NCBI RefSeq assembly: GCF_017876395.1
Contig: NZ_JAGINX010000001.1
Span: 1,860,001 to 1,924,000, forward strand
Reading direction: 5' to 3'
Length of the DNA stretch: 64,000 nucleotides
DNA from: Nesterenkonia lacusekhoensis
GTDB lineage: Bacteria; Actinomycetota; Actinomycetes; Actinomycetales; Micrococcaceae
Position 1 is the first letter of the stretch. Every line of letters starts with the position of its first letter. A program made the translations under genes and the position numbers. Below, piece after piece: positions 46,147 to 54,754 of the stretch. Below the pieces are notes generated by a model. It did no database searches and had not been told where the DNA came from. It worked only from the letters and a program-made list of their open reading frames with translations.

Positions 46147-47469
46147 TCAGAGGCTACCCGCTTCCGCCGACGCCGGCCTCTCCGACTGCTGAGACTCGGC
46201 CACCGACCAGACGGCATCCTCGAAGGCGTCCAGCGCATAGGCCACGTCCTCGAGGATCACATTCTCCGCCGGGTGGTGGCTGATGCCGTCCTCACAGCGG
46301 GTGAAGAGCATGGCGAAGTCGGTGACCGCCGCCATGGCCATCGCGTCATGACCAGCGCGGGAGTACAGGTGCATCGGATCGGTGTCCCCTGTGGTCCCGA
46401 TGCCGGCCACCACAGCTTGGCGCAGCGAATCATCACACCAGACCGTGGGCGCATTGTGGATCTCTTCGATCTCCACCTGCAGCCCGCGACCTCCACAGAA
46501 CTCCTCCACGGCGGCGCGGATGGACTCCCAGGCGCCGTCGCGCACGGCATCCTGCTCAGCGCGCAGGTCCAGGGAGAAGTCGGCACGGCCGGGCACCACG
46601 TTGACCGCTCCGGGGCGGGCCTCCAACTGACCGACGGTGGCGATGGCACCCTGCTCACGAGCGATGCGTTCGATGTCCAGCACCGCCTGGGAGGCGCCGA
46701 TCAGGGCGTCCTTGCGGCGCTCATACGGAGTGCCGCCGGCGTGGCGAGCCTCGCCGATCACTGAGATCAGGAAGCGCCGAGTCCCGGCGATGCTGGTGAC
46801 CACGCCCAGCGGGCGGCCGGCGGCCTCCAGGTAGGGACCCTGTTCGATATGAGCCTCGAGATAGCCCACCAGGTCCTCGGGTCTCCGGGCGGCCTCGGTG
46901 ACGCGCTCCGGGTCCAGGCCGAAGCGGGTGAAGGCTTCGCGCAGGGTCACGCCGTCGGCGTCGGCCTGATCCCACCAGGCTTCCTGCCATTTGCCGGCCA
47001 TGGCCCAGGAGCCCAGCAGCGTGGTGCCGAAGCGGGTGCCCTCCTCATCGGCGAAGGCGGCGACCTCCAGAGCGAAGGGCAGCCGCGCACCGGTCTGCTG
47101 GACCCGTTCCTTGACCCGGCGGGCGACCTCGATGGCCAGCAGCACGCCCAGGATGCCGTCGTAGCGGCCGGCGTCGGGCACGGTGTCCAGGTGCGAGGCG
47201 AGCATGAGGGCCGGGAGGCCGTCCTGGCTGCCTTCCAAGCGCCCGCACTGGTTGCCGGCTGCGTCCTGCCAGGTGGACAGGCCCACCTCGGTCATCCATG
47301 CGGCGGCCAGGGCGTTGTGCTCGGCGTGCTCCGGGGTGAGGTAGGCACGCAGGATGCCGGCGGAGTGGCCGGCGTCGTCGGTGAGGGCTGTGATCCCGGC
47401 CAGCTCATCACAGCGGTCCATGATGCGCTGGGCTGCGGCCATCGTGGCCTCGGAGGGCTGGTAGGTCAT
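46147..47469 (-). CDS. allC: Allantoate amidohydrolase (M20 family Zn hydrolase)
   Basis: The 440-residue M20-type amidase has the metal-binding blocks SHLDTVPDAGRYDGILG and DEEGTRFGTTLLGSWAM, IEQGPYLEAAGRPLGVVTSI, and the late SRAGHDAMAMA histidine. These fit allantoate amidohydrolase/ureidoglycolate amidohydrolase/N-carbamoylase family members; the operon context favours allantoate to ureidoglycine plus ammonia and CO2. Its ATG overlaps the aminotransferase stop (ATGA). Assignment between AllC and UAH rests on context. Confidence 0.83.
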   Translation of the reverse strand: MTYQPSEATMAAAQRIMDRCDELAGITALTDDAGHSAGILRAYLTPEHAEHNALAAAWMTEVGLSTWQDAAGNQCGRLEGSQDGLPALMLASHLDTVPDAGRYDGILGVLLAIEVARRVKERVQQTGARLPFALEVAAFADEEGTRFGTTLLGSWAMAGKWQEAWWDQADADGVTLREAFTRFGLDPERVTEAARRPEDLVGYLEAHIEQGPYLEAAGRPLGVVTSIAGTRRFLISVIGEARHAGGTPYERRKDALIGASQAVLDIERIAREQGAIATVGQLEARPGAVNVVPGRADFSLDLRAEQDAVRDGAWESIRAAVEEFCGGRGLQVEIEEIHNAPTVWCDDSLRQAVVAGIGTTGDTDPMHLYSRAGHDAMAMAAVTDFAMLFTRCEDGISHHPAENVILEDVAYALDAFEDAVWSVAESQQSERPASAEAGSL

Positions 47470-48710
47470 CGCGCAGTCACCTCGTTCTGGTAGATCTCCT
47501 GTGCCGCGCCGACACCGCCGCCTGCCGTGATCTGCGCGCCGGCGGAGCGCAGCACCTGTTCCAGGGCGGCCAGAGTCAGCAGCACCGCGTCCTTGCGCGC
47601 GTTGTAGCCCATGGTGCCGATGCGCCAGACCTTGCCGTGCAGCGGGCCGAAGCTGGTGCCGATCTCGATGCCATAGTCGGTGAGCATGGCGTTGCGGGCG
47701 GCGTCGCCGTCAACACCAGCGGGGATCTCCACGGCGACCACGTTGTTCATCTTGTGGGCGACGTCGCCGAAGACCTGCAGGCCCAGGCCCTGGACGCCGG
47801 CCAGCATGGCCTCGCCGTGGAGACGGTGGCGCTTGATGGCGCTGTCCATGCCTTCCTGCAGCAGCAGGCGCGCGCATTCGCGGACGCCGTAGAGCATCGT
47901 GGTGGCCTCGGTGTGGTGGTTCAGCCGCTGCGGCCCCCAGTAGTCGAGGATCATGGACAGGTCGAAGTAGTTCGAGGCGATGCGCGTGCCCTGACCGGCG
48001 GTGCCGTCGGCGATGCCCTCCTCCACGTGGCGGCGGGCGCGGACGGTCTCCACGGCCTTCTCGCTCAGTGTGATGGGACTGGAGCCCGAGGGACCGCCCA
48101 GGCATTTCTGCAGACCGGCGGTGGCGGCGTCGATCCCCCACGCGTCGGCGAGGAACTCGTTGCCGCCCAGGGAGGCGGTGGCGTCGGTGTAGAAGAGCAC
48201 GCCGTGCTCGGCGCAGATCTCGCCGATGCCCTCCAGCGGCTGGTTCATGGTGGTGGAGGTGTCGCCCTGGACCAGGGCCAGCAGAGTGGGCTTCTCCTCG
48301 ATGATGGCCTGCTCGATCTCCTCGGCGGTGAAGACCTGACCCCAGTCCTTCTCCCGGACGGCGACCTCTGCGCCCACGCGCACGGCGATCTCCTTGAGCA
48401 GGTAGCCGAAGCGGCCGAAGACCGGGATGAGGACCTTCTGACCGGGCTCCACCAGGGAGACCAACGCGGCCTCGATGCCGGCGCGGGAGGTGCCGTCGAT
48501 GAGCAGGGTGGCCTCGTTCTGGGTCTTGAAGACTCCCCGGTAGAGCTCCATGACCTCGTTCATGTACCCGGTCATGGAGGGGTCATACTGCCCGACCAGC
48601 TGGGCGGACATGGCCCGGTGCACGCGCGGATCCGCGTTCACGGGGCCCGGGCCCATCAGCAGGCGCTGAGGGGGATTGATCTGTGCCGTGGCAGGAGAGG
48701 AGTCGTTCAT
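47466..48710 (-). CDS. (S)-ureidoglycine--glyoxylate aminotransferase-like PLP enzyme (PucG)
   Basis: The 414-residue class V aminotransferase starts PPQRLLMGPGPVNADPRVHRA and has GQYDPSMTGYMNEVMELYRG, typical of the PucG/AGXT group, plus the PLP lysine in LQKCLGGPSG. In this operon it would move the amino group of ureidoglycine to glyoxylate, giving oxalurate and glycine. The ATG at 48710 is used; a GTG six bases upstream is possible. A TAGACT box ends about ten bases before it, so the transcript is probably leaderless. A palindromic operator touches that box. Confidence 0.85.
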   Translation of the reverse strand: MNDSSPATAQINPPQRLLMGPGPVNADPRVHRAMSAQLVGQYDPSMTGYMNEVMELYRGVFKTQNEATLLIDGTSRAGIEAALVSLVEPGQKVLIPVFGRFGYLLKEIAVRVGAEVAVREKDWGQVFTAEEIEQAIIEEKPTLLALVQGDTSTTMNQPLEGIGEICAEHGVLFYTDATASLGGNEFLADAWGIDAATAGLQKCLGGPSGSSPITLSEKAVETVRARRHVEEGIADGTAGQGTRIASNYFDLSMILDYWGPQRLNHHTEATTMLYGVRECARLLLQEGMDSAIKRHRLHGEAMLAGVQGLGLQVFGDVAHKMNNVVAVEIPAGVDGDAARNAMLTDYGIEIGTSFGPLHGKVWRIGTMGYNARKDAVLLTLAALEQVLRSAGAQITAGGGVGAAQEIYQNEVTAR

Positions 48711-48725
48711 GATCACCAGTCTACT

Positions 48726-48741
48726 GAAACGAATGTTTCAG
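48726..48741 (-). promoter_or_regulatory. Candidate operator TGAAAC-N4-GTTTCA, copy 2
   Basis: TGAAACGAATGTTTCA is a perfect palindrome in its six-base arms. It ends next to a TAGACT -10 box of the pucG promoter, so a bound repressor would block RNA polymerase. Two further TGAAAC half-sites follow at 48746-48751 and 48759-48764, 13 bases apart. Fifteen of its 16 bases recur before the NCS1 permease at 638-653. Confidence 0.6.
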
Positions 48742-48906
48742 GGATGAAACAGGCGGTTGAAACTCTGGAGACAGGGTGGGGGGTGGCGTGGGGCGAGGTC
48801 GCTTGGGGCGGGAGGGGCAGAGTTCACCTGACTTGACGACATCTCACCCCGGTTCTCCCGAGAGATTTGTCGCGAAGGCGGTAGAGAACTCGGTGGTCAC
48901 ACCAGG

Positions 48907-48930
48907 GCCCGACGCCGGCAGCGCGCCTCC
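48907..48930. repeat. 24-bp direct repeat, left copy
   Basis: The 24 bases are identical to 50972-50995 in the same orientation; they begin GCCCGACGCCGG. This copy is 13 bases beyond the stop of the gene at 48943-49287. With its partner it brackets a three-gene sub-module. Confidence 0.9.
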
Positions 48931-48942
48931 CGCGCGCCTCCT

Positions 48943-49287
48943 CTAGACCACCTGGTGGGCTGTGCCGCGGCAGGCACGGGCGAGGGCGTTCAACGCATCC
49001 ATCGCGGGACCCTGCGGGGCATAGGCCGGGACACTGACGTCGGTCCAGAGGTGGAACGTCTTCGGCGGACCGACGATCATCGACGCCGCATGCTCCCGGT
49101 AGAGGATCGGCCGCGAACGGTGCACGGAGAGCAGCAGGTATCCATCGGGGCCGATCAGATCAGCCGCTTCCCCGTCCTCGGACAGCGCCCATTGGAACGG
49201 CAAGGAGGACTTCATCTTGGCGATGGTCTTGTCCAGGCTGTTCGTAGTCCATGGATTGCGGCTCAACATGGCGTACTGCAGGCTCAT
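48943..49287 (-). CDS. Hypothetical 114-residue protein of the second cassette
   Basis: I do not recognise this protein. It is 114 residues, without signal peptide or membrane helix, with a compact mixed pattern (LIGPDGYLLLSVHRSRPILY) that suggests a small alpha/beta domain. Its ATG overlaps the stop of the 341-residue protein (ATGA), so the two are translated together. Position next to effector-type genes suggests a partner or immunity protein. That is inference only. Confidence 0.55.
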   Translation of the reverse strand: MSLQYAMLSRNPWTTNSLDKTIAKMKSSLPFQWALSEDGEAADLIGPDGYLLLSVHRSRPILYREHAASMIVGPPKTFHLWTDVSVPAYAPQGPAMDALNALARACRGTAHQVV

Positions 49288-50309
49288 AGCAGGTCGTCTC
49301 CTCCGAACGTGACGATCCCGGCTTGGTACGGGTGGGACCCCACGACGTCGATGCGCCCATCCCCATATGAAGGATCTTCAGCCCAGAACGTGAAATCCGG
49401 GGCCGCCCGCGGGCCGACCAGGAGCGCGAGCGCGCGGTCCGGGACATGAGGACGGACGCTGCGGAACAGGCCCGGGTCCACGTCGCGCAGGCTGAAGAAC
49501 CCCTGCACGCAGGATGGGAAGGCTTGGGCCAGATCTCGCGCAGCAGCAGTGGCCAGGTCAGTCGCTGGGCGGACGTCCTGCGGATAGGGGCCCAACGGAA
49601 TGCTTCCTGAGGTGTGTTCGATCAGTCCCGCCTCATCCCGGCGTACCGTGATGGATCCCCAGGCACCGCGCCCATCTGTGAAGTAGACAGCGGGTACGGC
49701 GAAGGGCGGCTCCCCGCCCAGAGGCTCGGCGGAGGCATCCACATCGGTCACATTCCATGGCCTGGCGAGCGGTTCGGTCAGATCCCAAGCCTCTGGCGCC
49801 CCTCCCCCGAGGCGCGGGAGGAGGAACTCAGCGAGTGCACCCATCGGAACGTCCTCCTCCGGCCGCCGGAGCCGGTGGACGCTGAAGCGCAGAGCAGCCT
49901 GCTGAGGGTGCGCATCCGCGGCGAACCGAGGGTGGAGCGGGTTGTCCCCGACCTCGCGCAGCTCAGCTCGGGTTCCGGCCATGCGTCCCGTCAGCCCGTT
50001 GTAGAACACCTGCTGACCTACAGGTCCCTCGGCGATGTGCCAATAGGCTGCGGCACGGCCCGGCTTCCCGTAGCGATATCGCCGCTGAAGGCCAAAGCCA
50101 CCGGTGAGCTCCACTGCAGTCGCTGTGACCGGAGAGAGCACATGCTGCGGGCTGCTGTGCAGCACAGCGGTCTTCTTATGCTTCTCCACCGTCTGGAAGA
50201 GTGCCCGAAGTGCCGCGGTGTAGCGGATGACAGAAGTAGGGCCGGCGACATGCACGGCGAAATCTCCGGCCCATTCATCGGCCACGGGCCAGTACCGTTC
50301 CTGCACCAC
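49284..50309 (-). CDS. Hypothetical 341-residue protein, possibly DUF6177-like (ESX-associated)
   Basis: The protein has no signal peptide or membrane segment. Its C-terminal part (YFTDGRGAWGSITVRRDEAG, later RPHVPDRALALLVGPRAAPD) reminds me of actinobacterial DUF6177 proteins encoded near type VII secretion genes, but I cannot verify this. It is coupled to the 114-residue protein downstream and divergent from the gene at 50406. No catalytic motif is evident. Confidence 0.5.
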   Translation of the reverse strand: MVQERYWPVADEWAGDFAVHVAGPTSVIRYTAALRALFQTVEKHKKTAVLHSSPQHVLSPVTATAVELTGGFGLQRRYRYGKPGRAAAYWHIAEGPVGQQVFYNGLTGRMAGTRAELREVGDNPLHPRFAADAHPQQAALRFSVHRLRRPEEDVPMGALAEFLLPRLGGGAPEAWDLTEPLARPWNVTDVDASAEPLGGEPPFAVPAVYFTDGRGAWGSITVRRDEAGLIEHTSGSIPLGPYPQDVRPATDLATAAARDLAQAFPSCVQGFFSLRDVDPGLFRSVRPHVPDRALALLVGPRAAPDFTFWAEDPSYGDGRIDVVGSHPYQAGIVTFGGDDLL

Positions 50310-50405
50310 CGCTCCTCCCTGGTCGCTGGGCCGGTGAGCTTTTCAGGACCATCTTGGCATAGGCTCTGACATGGCCAGGAACCTGCAGCGCGAAGGAGGC
50401 CCTCC

Positions 50406-50966
50406 ATGATCCGAGACTCCACAGGGCGGTTTGCCGACATTCGGTTCAAGATCGCGGTGATGAGCGACATCATGGAAGGCCCGGTCGGCCTTCCGCCCGA
50501 AACGGTCAACGCGCTGGACCAGATTCGGGGCCGCTACGACGATGAGCTGCTGGCGGTGTTCCCCAGCCCTTCAGCATTCGAGCAGGAGATGCTGATGCGC
50601 GCTCCAGTCCCCTCGCCTTCCCCTTCCCCGGAGATCATGCGCTTCATCGCGGACCTCCCTCTATCCCAAGAAGCCCTGGACTCGGTGCAGCAGCTCACCT
50701 TCGAGGCCGGCGGCCGAGGCTACGACTGGGTGGATGCCGACGGCGGCGATTGGGGTGGGACCGATGACCGCTTCACCGTTCAAGACATCAGCGGCTTCGA
50801 ACAGCTCCGGAACCTCACCACCGTGAACCTCGTGGGCGGCTACATCGTCCGTCTCGAGACGCTGCGCCCGATGGCCGAAGCCGGCATCGAGATCATCGTG
50901 GCCGCCGGAACGCCCGAGAGCGAAGGCATCGACCCGGAGACCTTCCCCAACCTCCGCATCGTGTGA
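50406..50966 (+). CDS. Hypothetical 186-residue protein of the second cassette
   Basis: I do not recognise a domain with confidence. The protein has a PVPSPSPSPE linker near residue 70. A later segment (DISGFEQLRNLTTVNLVGGY, then LRPMAEAGIEIIVAAGTPE) looks like degenerate leucine-rich-repeat turns, as in some immunity-like proteins. A strong ribosome site AAGGAGG precedes the ATG. It is the only plus-strand gene of the cassette and ends six bases before the right 24-bp repeat. Soluble, cytoplasmic by appearance. Confidence 0.6.
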   Translation: MIRDSTGRFADIRFKIAVMSDIMEGPVGLPPETVNALDQIRGRYDDELLAVFPSPSAFEQEMLMRAPVPSPSPSPEIMRFIADLPLSQEALDSVQQLTFEAGGRGYDWVDADGGDWGGTDDRFTVQDISGFEQLRNLTTVNLVGGYIVRLETLRPMAEAGIEIIVAAGTPESEGIDPETFPNLRIV

Positions 50967-50971
50967 CCACC

Positions 50972-50995
50972 GCCCGACGCCGGCAGCGCGCCTCC
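50972..50995. repeat. 24-bp direct repeat, right copy
   Basis: Exact duplicate of 48907-48930. It sits nine bases beyond the stop of the membrane protein gene at 51005-51652 (minus strand), the same relation that the left copy has to the gene at 48943. Confidence 0.9.
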
Positions 50996-51004
50996 AGTCA
51001 GCGC

Positions 51005-51652
51005 TCAGTCGGAGTCGTCCTCCTGATCCCAGCTGTAACCTTCGAACGACGGCATATCGAACTCATACTCCCCTACGCTGGACCGACCGTCGATATGGCG
51101 CAGGCAGTCTCCGGTGATCCGGATCTGAATCGCACGTCCGTCTGACTCCTCATGATGCACATGGTCGACATGCGCCTGACTGTCGAGCGTTCCGCCCCAC
51201 TCCCGTGTGTACGTATAGCGGGAGACTCCGGTGAAGTCCCCTCTGCCGGACGTCGTGCCGACGTCTTCCAACTCCCAGCCATCATCACCTGTCCAGGCCT
51301 CCTCGATATCGGCCAGGACCTCTTCAGCAGCCGTTTCATCATCCACTTCGTCGACTGCTCCTGCTCGCAGCTTGATGACGTCTAGGTCAGATTGCCCAGA
51401 TATCCCTGTCGGGCAGGACGTAGTGTGAGGGTCACCGCTGGCTCCGAAATCAGCCTGATCGCTCACCTCCACCATCGCAGGAAATGATTCCTCCAGATCA
51501 GACGCTCCTGCGTCGAAATCCTCGGCGCTGATCGATGGCCGCGAGAAGACTAAGTACACCAAGACCCAAGTTCCCACCAACGCCGCGAGGCACCAATACA
51601 TCACCGGGACACGCGCCAGCGCGGAGTGAACGCGACTGTCCGAGCTGCTCAT
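51005..51652 (-). CDS. Membrane-anchored protein, tandem paralogue B (candidate immunity protein)
   Basis: The 215-residue protein has one N-terminal transmembrane helix (MYWCLAALVGTWVLVYLVF) and an acidic extracytoplasmic domain. It is clearly paralogous to the upstream neighbour: both have CPTG(I/L)SG after about 80 residues, a REW motif and a GDC(V/L)RH motif near the end, then a SYSW/DYSW-like tail. The two conserved cysteines could form a disulfide. It follows the effector gene on the same strand. Immunity role is inferred. Confidence 0.6.
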   Translation of the reverse strand: MSSSDSRVHSALARVPVMYWCLAALVGTWVLVYLVFSRPSISAEDFDAGASDLEESFPAMVEVSDQADFGASGDPHTTSCPTGISGQSDLDVIKLRAGAVDEVDDETAAEEVLADIEEAWTGDDGWELEDVGTTSGRGDFTGVSRYTYTREWGGTLDSQAHVDHVHHEESDGRAIQIRITGDCLRHIDGRSSVGEYEFDMPSFEGYSWDQEDDSD

Positions 51653-51720
51653 ACGTCACCCTTTCTACCCGCTCCGGCCGCTTCACGGACAGACCGAGCC
51701 CTCAGAGCGCCACTCAGCTC

Positions 51721-52362
51721 TCAGCCAGAATTACCCGCCCAGCTATAGTCGATGAACGGAGGGAGACCCAGCGAGTAATCACCAGTACTTCGGGAGCTAT
51801 CCGTGTGACGCACGCAGTCACCGCTGACCCGGATGTGCACAGCGTGAGCATCTACATCTTCAAAGTAATTGTGCTCCACGAAAGCCTGTGTGACATAGCC
51901 CTCATCCCACTCCCGACTATATTCAGTCGTCGACAACACTTCAGACCGTCCTGAGTCACGGAGATCTCGCTGCTCAATCATGGACCATCCATAATCGGTG
52001 GTCCACGAACTTTCGATTTCGCCAAGAAGCTCCTCAGCCATACCCTCATCCTCCAGCTCAGCAACCACCTCCGCGCGCAAGGAAGTTTCTTCAGGATCCC
52101 CATGCCCGGAAAGTCCTGTCGGACATTCATACTCATGTAGGTCCTCATAAGCCCTGAATTCAGCCGCCTCGTCAACTTGAAGCATCTCGGGAAACTCCGC
52201 TTCGAGCCCAGAAGCTACTTGAGCGAACTCATCTTCACCCATGCGCGACGACGATAGGTAAACAAGGAACCCAACAACAATCACAGACGCGCCGACGAAA
52301 CCTAGCACCCATTTAGGAATCGAGGCGATTGCCCCCTTGGCGCGATGGGTCGCTCCAGTCAT
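51721..52362 (-). CDS. Membrane-anchored protein, tandem paralogue A (candidate immunity protein)
   Basis: The 213-residue protein has one N-terminal transmembrane helix (VLGFVGASVIVVGFLVYLS) and an acidic outer domain with the cysteine motifs ECPTGLSGHG and SGDCVRH shared with paralogue B. It lies 68 bases after the effector stop, between the effector and paralogue B. Codon use and GC content are lower than in the housekeeping genes. Facing outward beside an exported hydrolase, it may protect the producer; this is inference. Confidence 0.6.
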   Translation of the reverse strand: MTGATHRAKGAIASIPKWVLGFVGASVIVVGFLVYLSSSRMGEDEFAQVASGLEAEFPEMLQVDEAAEFRAYEDLHEYECPTGLSGHGDPEETSLRAEVVAELEDEGMAEELLGEIESSWTTDYGWSMIEQRDLRDSGRSEVLSTTEYSREWDEGYVTQAFVEHNYFEDVDAHAVHIRVSGDCVRHTDSSRSTGDYSLGLPPFIDYSWAGNSG

Positions 52363-52430
52363 TCGCTACCACACCTCCCGTCGACACAAATTCATCTCGC
52401 CCCCCTCCTTATAGATTACCCCTAAAGCAC

Positions 52431-54626
52431 CTACCCTCTAGCGTATTCACTGACATCAACGGGATCCACGATCTCTTCCGCGAGCATAATCTCGATAGCC
52501 TCAATCTTCGTACTGACTGGAGGCAAGTCTGATCCAATCACGTCATACTCCCTGACGTAATAGTCAGCTCCCTCTTCCGGCTGAACTGCTCTAATCTCTA
52601 CATGCTCTTCAAAAATCTCATCATCTACATACGGCACTACTTCGCCTTCTCCAGCAGACGCTCTCTGGATAGCCTCTAAAGACTCAGAATCAGAGGTAAA
52701 GTAAGAGCCGTGGCCGCCACCCTTCTTATTGATATAGCCTCCGCTGTTCTCCAACAGCTCACCATTCTCATCAACTCCAGACTCAAGGCGAACGACATCG
52801 AGATCGCCCATGAGGTCATGGAACGTGACCCCTTCTGTAAGATGACTCATATAAGGCATGTCGATGAGCCCCTCATCTCTCCTAGGATCAACCACATCTG
52901 ACCGTGTTTCTACCCAGTAGATCTCAACGTCTTCATTCGCCAGATCGTCCCGTGATTCAATATTCTGGCCAAAGCCAACGGGCCCCATGATCGTTATGGC
53001 ATCTGCTTGAACACCATAGTTTTCACCAGTGTCGCTGTTCGTCAGCGCTTCTTCCTCAGCCGCTGTTCCAATAACAGACGCGGCAAAGCTGTGGGCATCG
53101 TAGCTCGTCCGCACGTTCTCTTGGTCAATCTCCATGTTGACGGCGTAATCAAAGGCGGCCAACGACTCTGCCCCTTCGTCCACCATATCCAGAAGTTCAT
53201 CGTCGCTTGCTGTTACGTTGTCCAGAACACCCGGCGGAGTGTCCATGCCCTGCCAGTAGATCGCCGCAGTATCATCAGGCACTCCCTCTGAGCCAATCCC
53301 TGCAGCACTCTTTGTCCGACCCAACCCAGTACCCAAAGTAGTCAGGTCGCTCTCACTTCCAGGGACGTTAGTATGCAGATGCTCGGTTTCACCGTCAAGA
53401 CTTCCATACAACCCGGCAAATTGACCCGCATCCTCGGTGTCCAAATAGATCACCTGGAAATCCTGCGTACGCATCTCTTCAGCTGCAGTCTCGAGAGCAT
53501 TGAGTTCCTCCTGAACTGACTCCCGTTGCTGCCGCACCTCTCGCGCTTCTGACTGCTGCCTAGGATTGTTCAGCTCCCTATGCTCTTCGTTGAGCTCTTC
53601 CACCTCACGCTCGTGGTGAACGATCTGTCCCTGCAGGTGAACTGCGTTCGCCCTCCCCCGGTCCTCTAGTTTCACACCATTCATGTTGCCGAAGACCGCG
53701 GGGAACATCATGAGCAATGCCCACTGCTCCTCGTCTTCCAACGAATTCCACGTCTCAGCGATAGCGTCTATGGTCGCTGGATCGTTCTGATCCTGCTGCG
53801 ACAGCCCATAGAGATCCTCGGCCCCCTCCGGAAGCTGGTCCTCACTGGTCAGCTCGTTCTCCGCCAGCTCCGCAGCCAGCTCTGGGTTCTGAGCAGCCCA
53901 ATCAGCCCAGCTCATGTCATCATTGCCCTCGATCTCTTCGGCAATCTCCTGAACCTCTTCCAGCGACAGTTCCCCACTCGTCGCTGTCGCGACCACCGAA
54001 CCCAGGTCGAACTCAGAGCTGAATGTGCCGACAGGCGTCGCTACACCGCCAGAGCCGGTGGCATAGACCTCTGGAATATCTTCGTTCACTCCGCTGGAGG
54101 ACTGGAGGGCGATCAGATCACCCTCGATACGAGACTCCAAGCTCCGCCAGTCAGAGTTGAAAGTCAGAACCTCACTGTTGTGCTGGGCGATATCTTCGCG
54201 CAGGAGCTCCTCAGCAGCTGCCGTCTCCTCATCATCGACAGTGGGTGAAGAGAGATCGATCTCGGAAAAAGTCAGACGGACCTGCAGCGCCCTGGCTTGT
54301 GCCTTCAGCTCTTCACATCGCGCTTGAAGGGGACGTCCTTCCTCTACGAAGTCCTGCAGAGCCGAACCTGCCGATTCCATGGTCTCGGCCCAATCCTCAA
54401 CTGTGGATGGGACATCGTCCATGGCCGACCACACCACGTCCTGAGTCGACGGCTGTTGATACGCAGTCTGCAGTCCCGTCCAGGTACCACCCACATCGGA
54501 TGCCGAATCAGCAACTGCACGTGCCGAAGACTTCAGCCCTGATGCCGAAGAGTCCAAGTCATCCCAGGGGACATCCACCTCAGTGGGGAACAGAATATTG
54601 TTCGTCTGGGTACCTTCGTAGATCAT
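52431..54626 (-). CDS. Second candidate type VII effector: WXG-like N-terminus plus alpha/beta-hydrolase
   Basis: The product is 731 residues from the ATG at 54626, with GAGG four bases upstream. The N-terminal helical domain shares with the first effector the blocks W-x-G (GTWTGL) and YQQPSTQDVVWSAMDDVP, and later HN-x6-FNSDWRSLE. The C-terminal hydrolase shares NVPGS, YWQGMDTPP, the nucleophile elbow DAHSFAAS (serine about 513) and GGHGSYF. Relative to the usual G-x-S-x-G both glycines are replaced. A coiled-coil insertion (about residues 335-385) is absent from the first effector. No signal peptide. No small WXG partner gene precedes it. GC content is low. Confidence 0.68.
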   Translation of the reverse strand: MIYEGTQTNNILFPTEVDVPWDDLDSSASGLKSSARAVADSASDVGGTWTGLQTAYQQPSTQDVVWSAMDDVPSTVEDWAETMESAGSALQDFVEEGRPLQARCEELKAQARALQVRLTFSEIDLSSPTVDDEETAAAEELLREDIAQHNSEVLTFNSDWRSLESRIEGDLIALQSSSGVNEDIPEVYATGSGGVATPVGTFSSEFDLGSVVATATSGELSLEEVQEIAEEIEGNDDMSWADWAAQNPELAAELAENELTSEDQLPEGAEDLYGLSQQDQNDPATIDAIAETWNSLEDEEQWALLMMFPAVFGNMNGVKLEDRGRANAVHLQGQIVHHEREVEELNEEHRELNNPRQQSEAREVRQQRESVQEELNALETAAEEMRTQDFQVIYLDTEDAGQFAGLYGSLDGETEHLHTNVPGSESDLTTLGTGLGRTKSAAGIGSEGVPDDTAAIYWQGMDTPPGVLDNVTASDDELLDMVDEGAESLAAFDYAVNMEIDQENVRTSYDAHSFAASVIGTAAEEEALTNSDTGENYGVQADAITIMGPVGFGQNIESRDDLANEDVEIYWVETRSDVVDPRRDEGLIDMPYMSHLTEGVTFHDLMGDLDVVRLESGVDENGELLENSGGYINKKGGGHGSYFTSDSESLEAIQRASAGEGEVVPYVDDEIFEEHVEIRAVQPEEGADYYVREYDVIGSDLPPVSTKIEAIEIMLAEEIVDPVDVSEYARG

Positions 54627-54754
54627 CAAACCTCACACTGCCCTCAGCGCGAGGAACCGGGGCCGACCTCGCGCCCTTATGTTCACGTCGTGGCCCAACG
54701 TACATCACCACTGTGCGGAACAGAACAACCTGAGGTTTCGTGCGCGTTACCTAC

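Noticed and set aside
48821-48895. Weak palindrome around GACGACATCTC / GAGAGATTTGTCG after the pucG promoter region
   Set aside because: Pairing is broken and needs several gaps; it may be a degenerate terminator but cannot be supported.
41014-54629. A complete type VII secretion locus
   Set aside because: No EccB, EccC (FtsK-like ATPase), EccD or EccE gene is present; only effector-like and accessory genes are.
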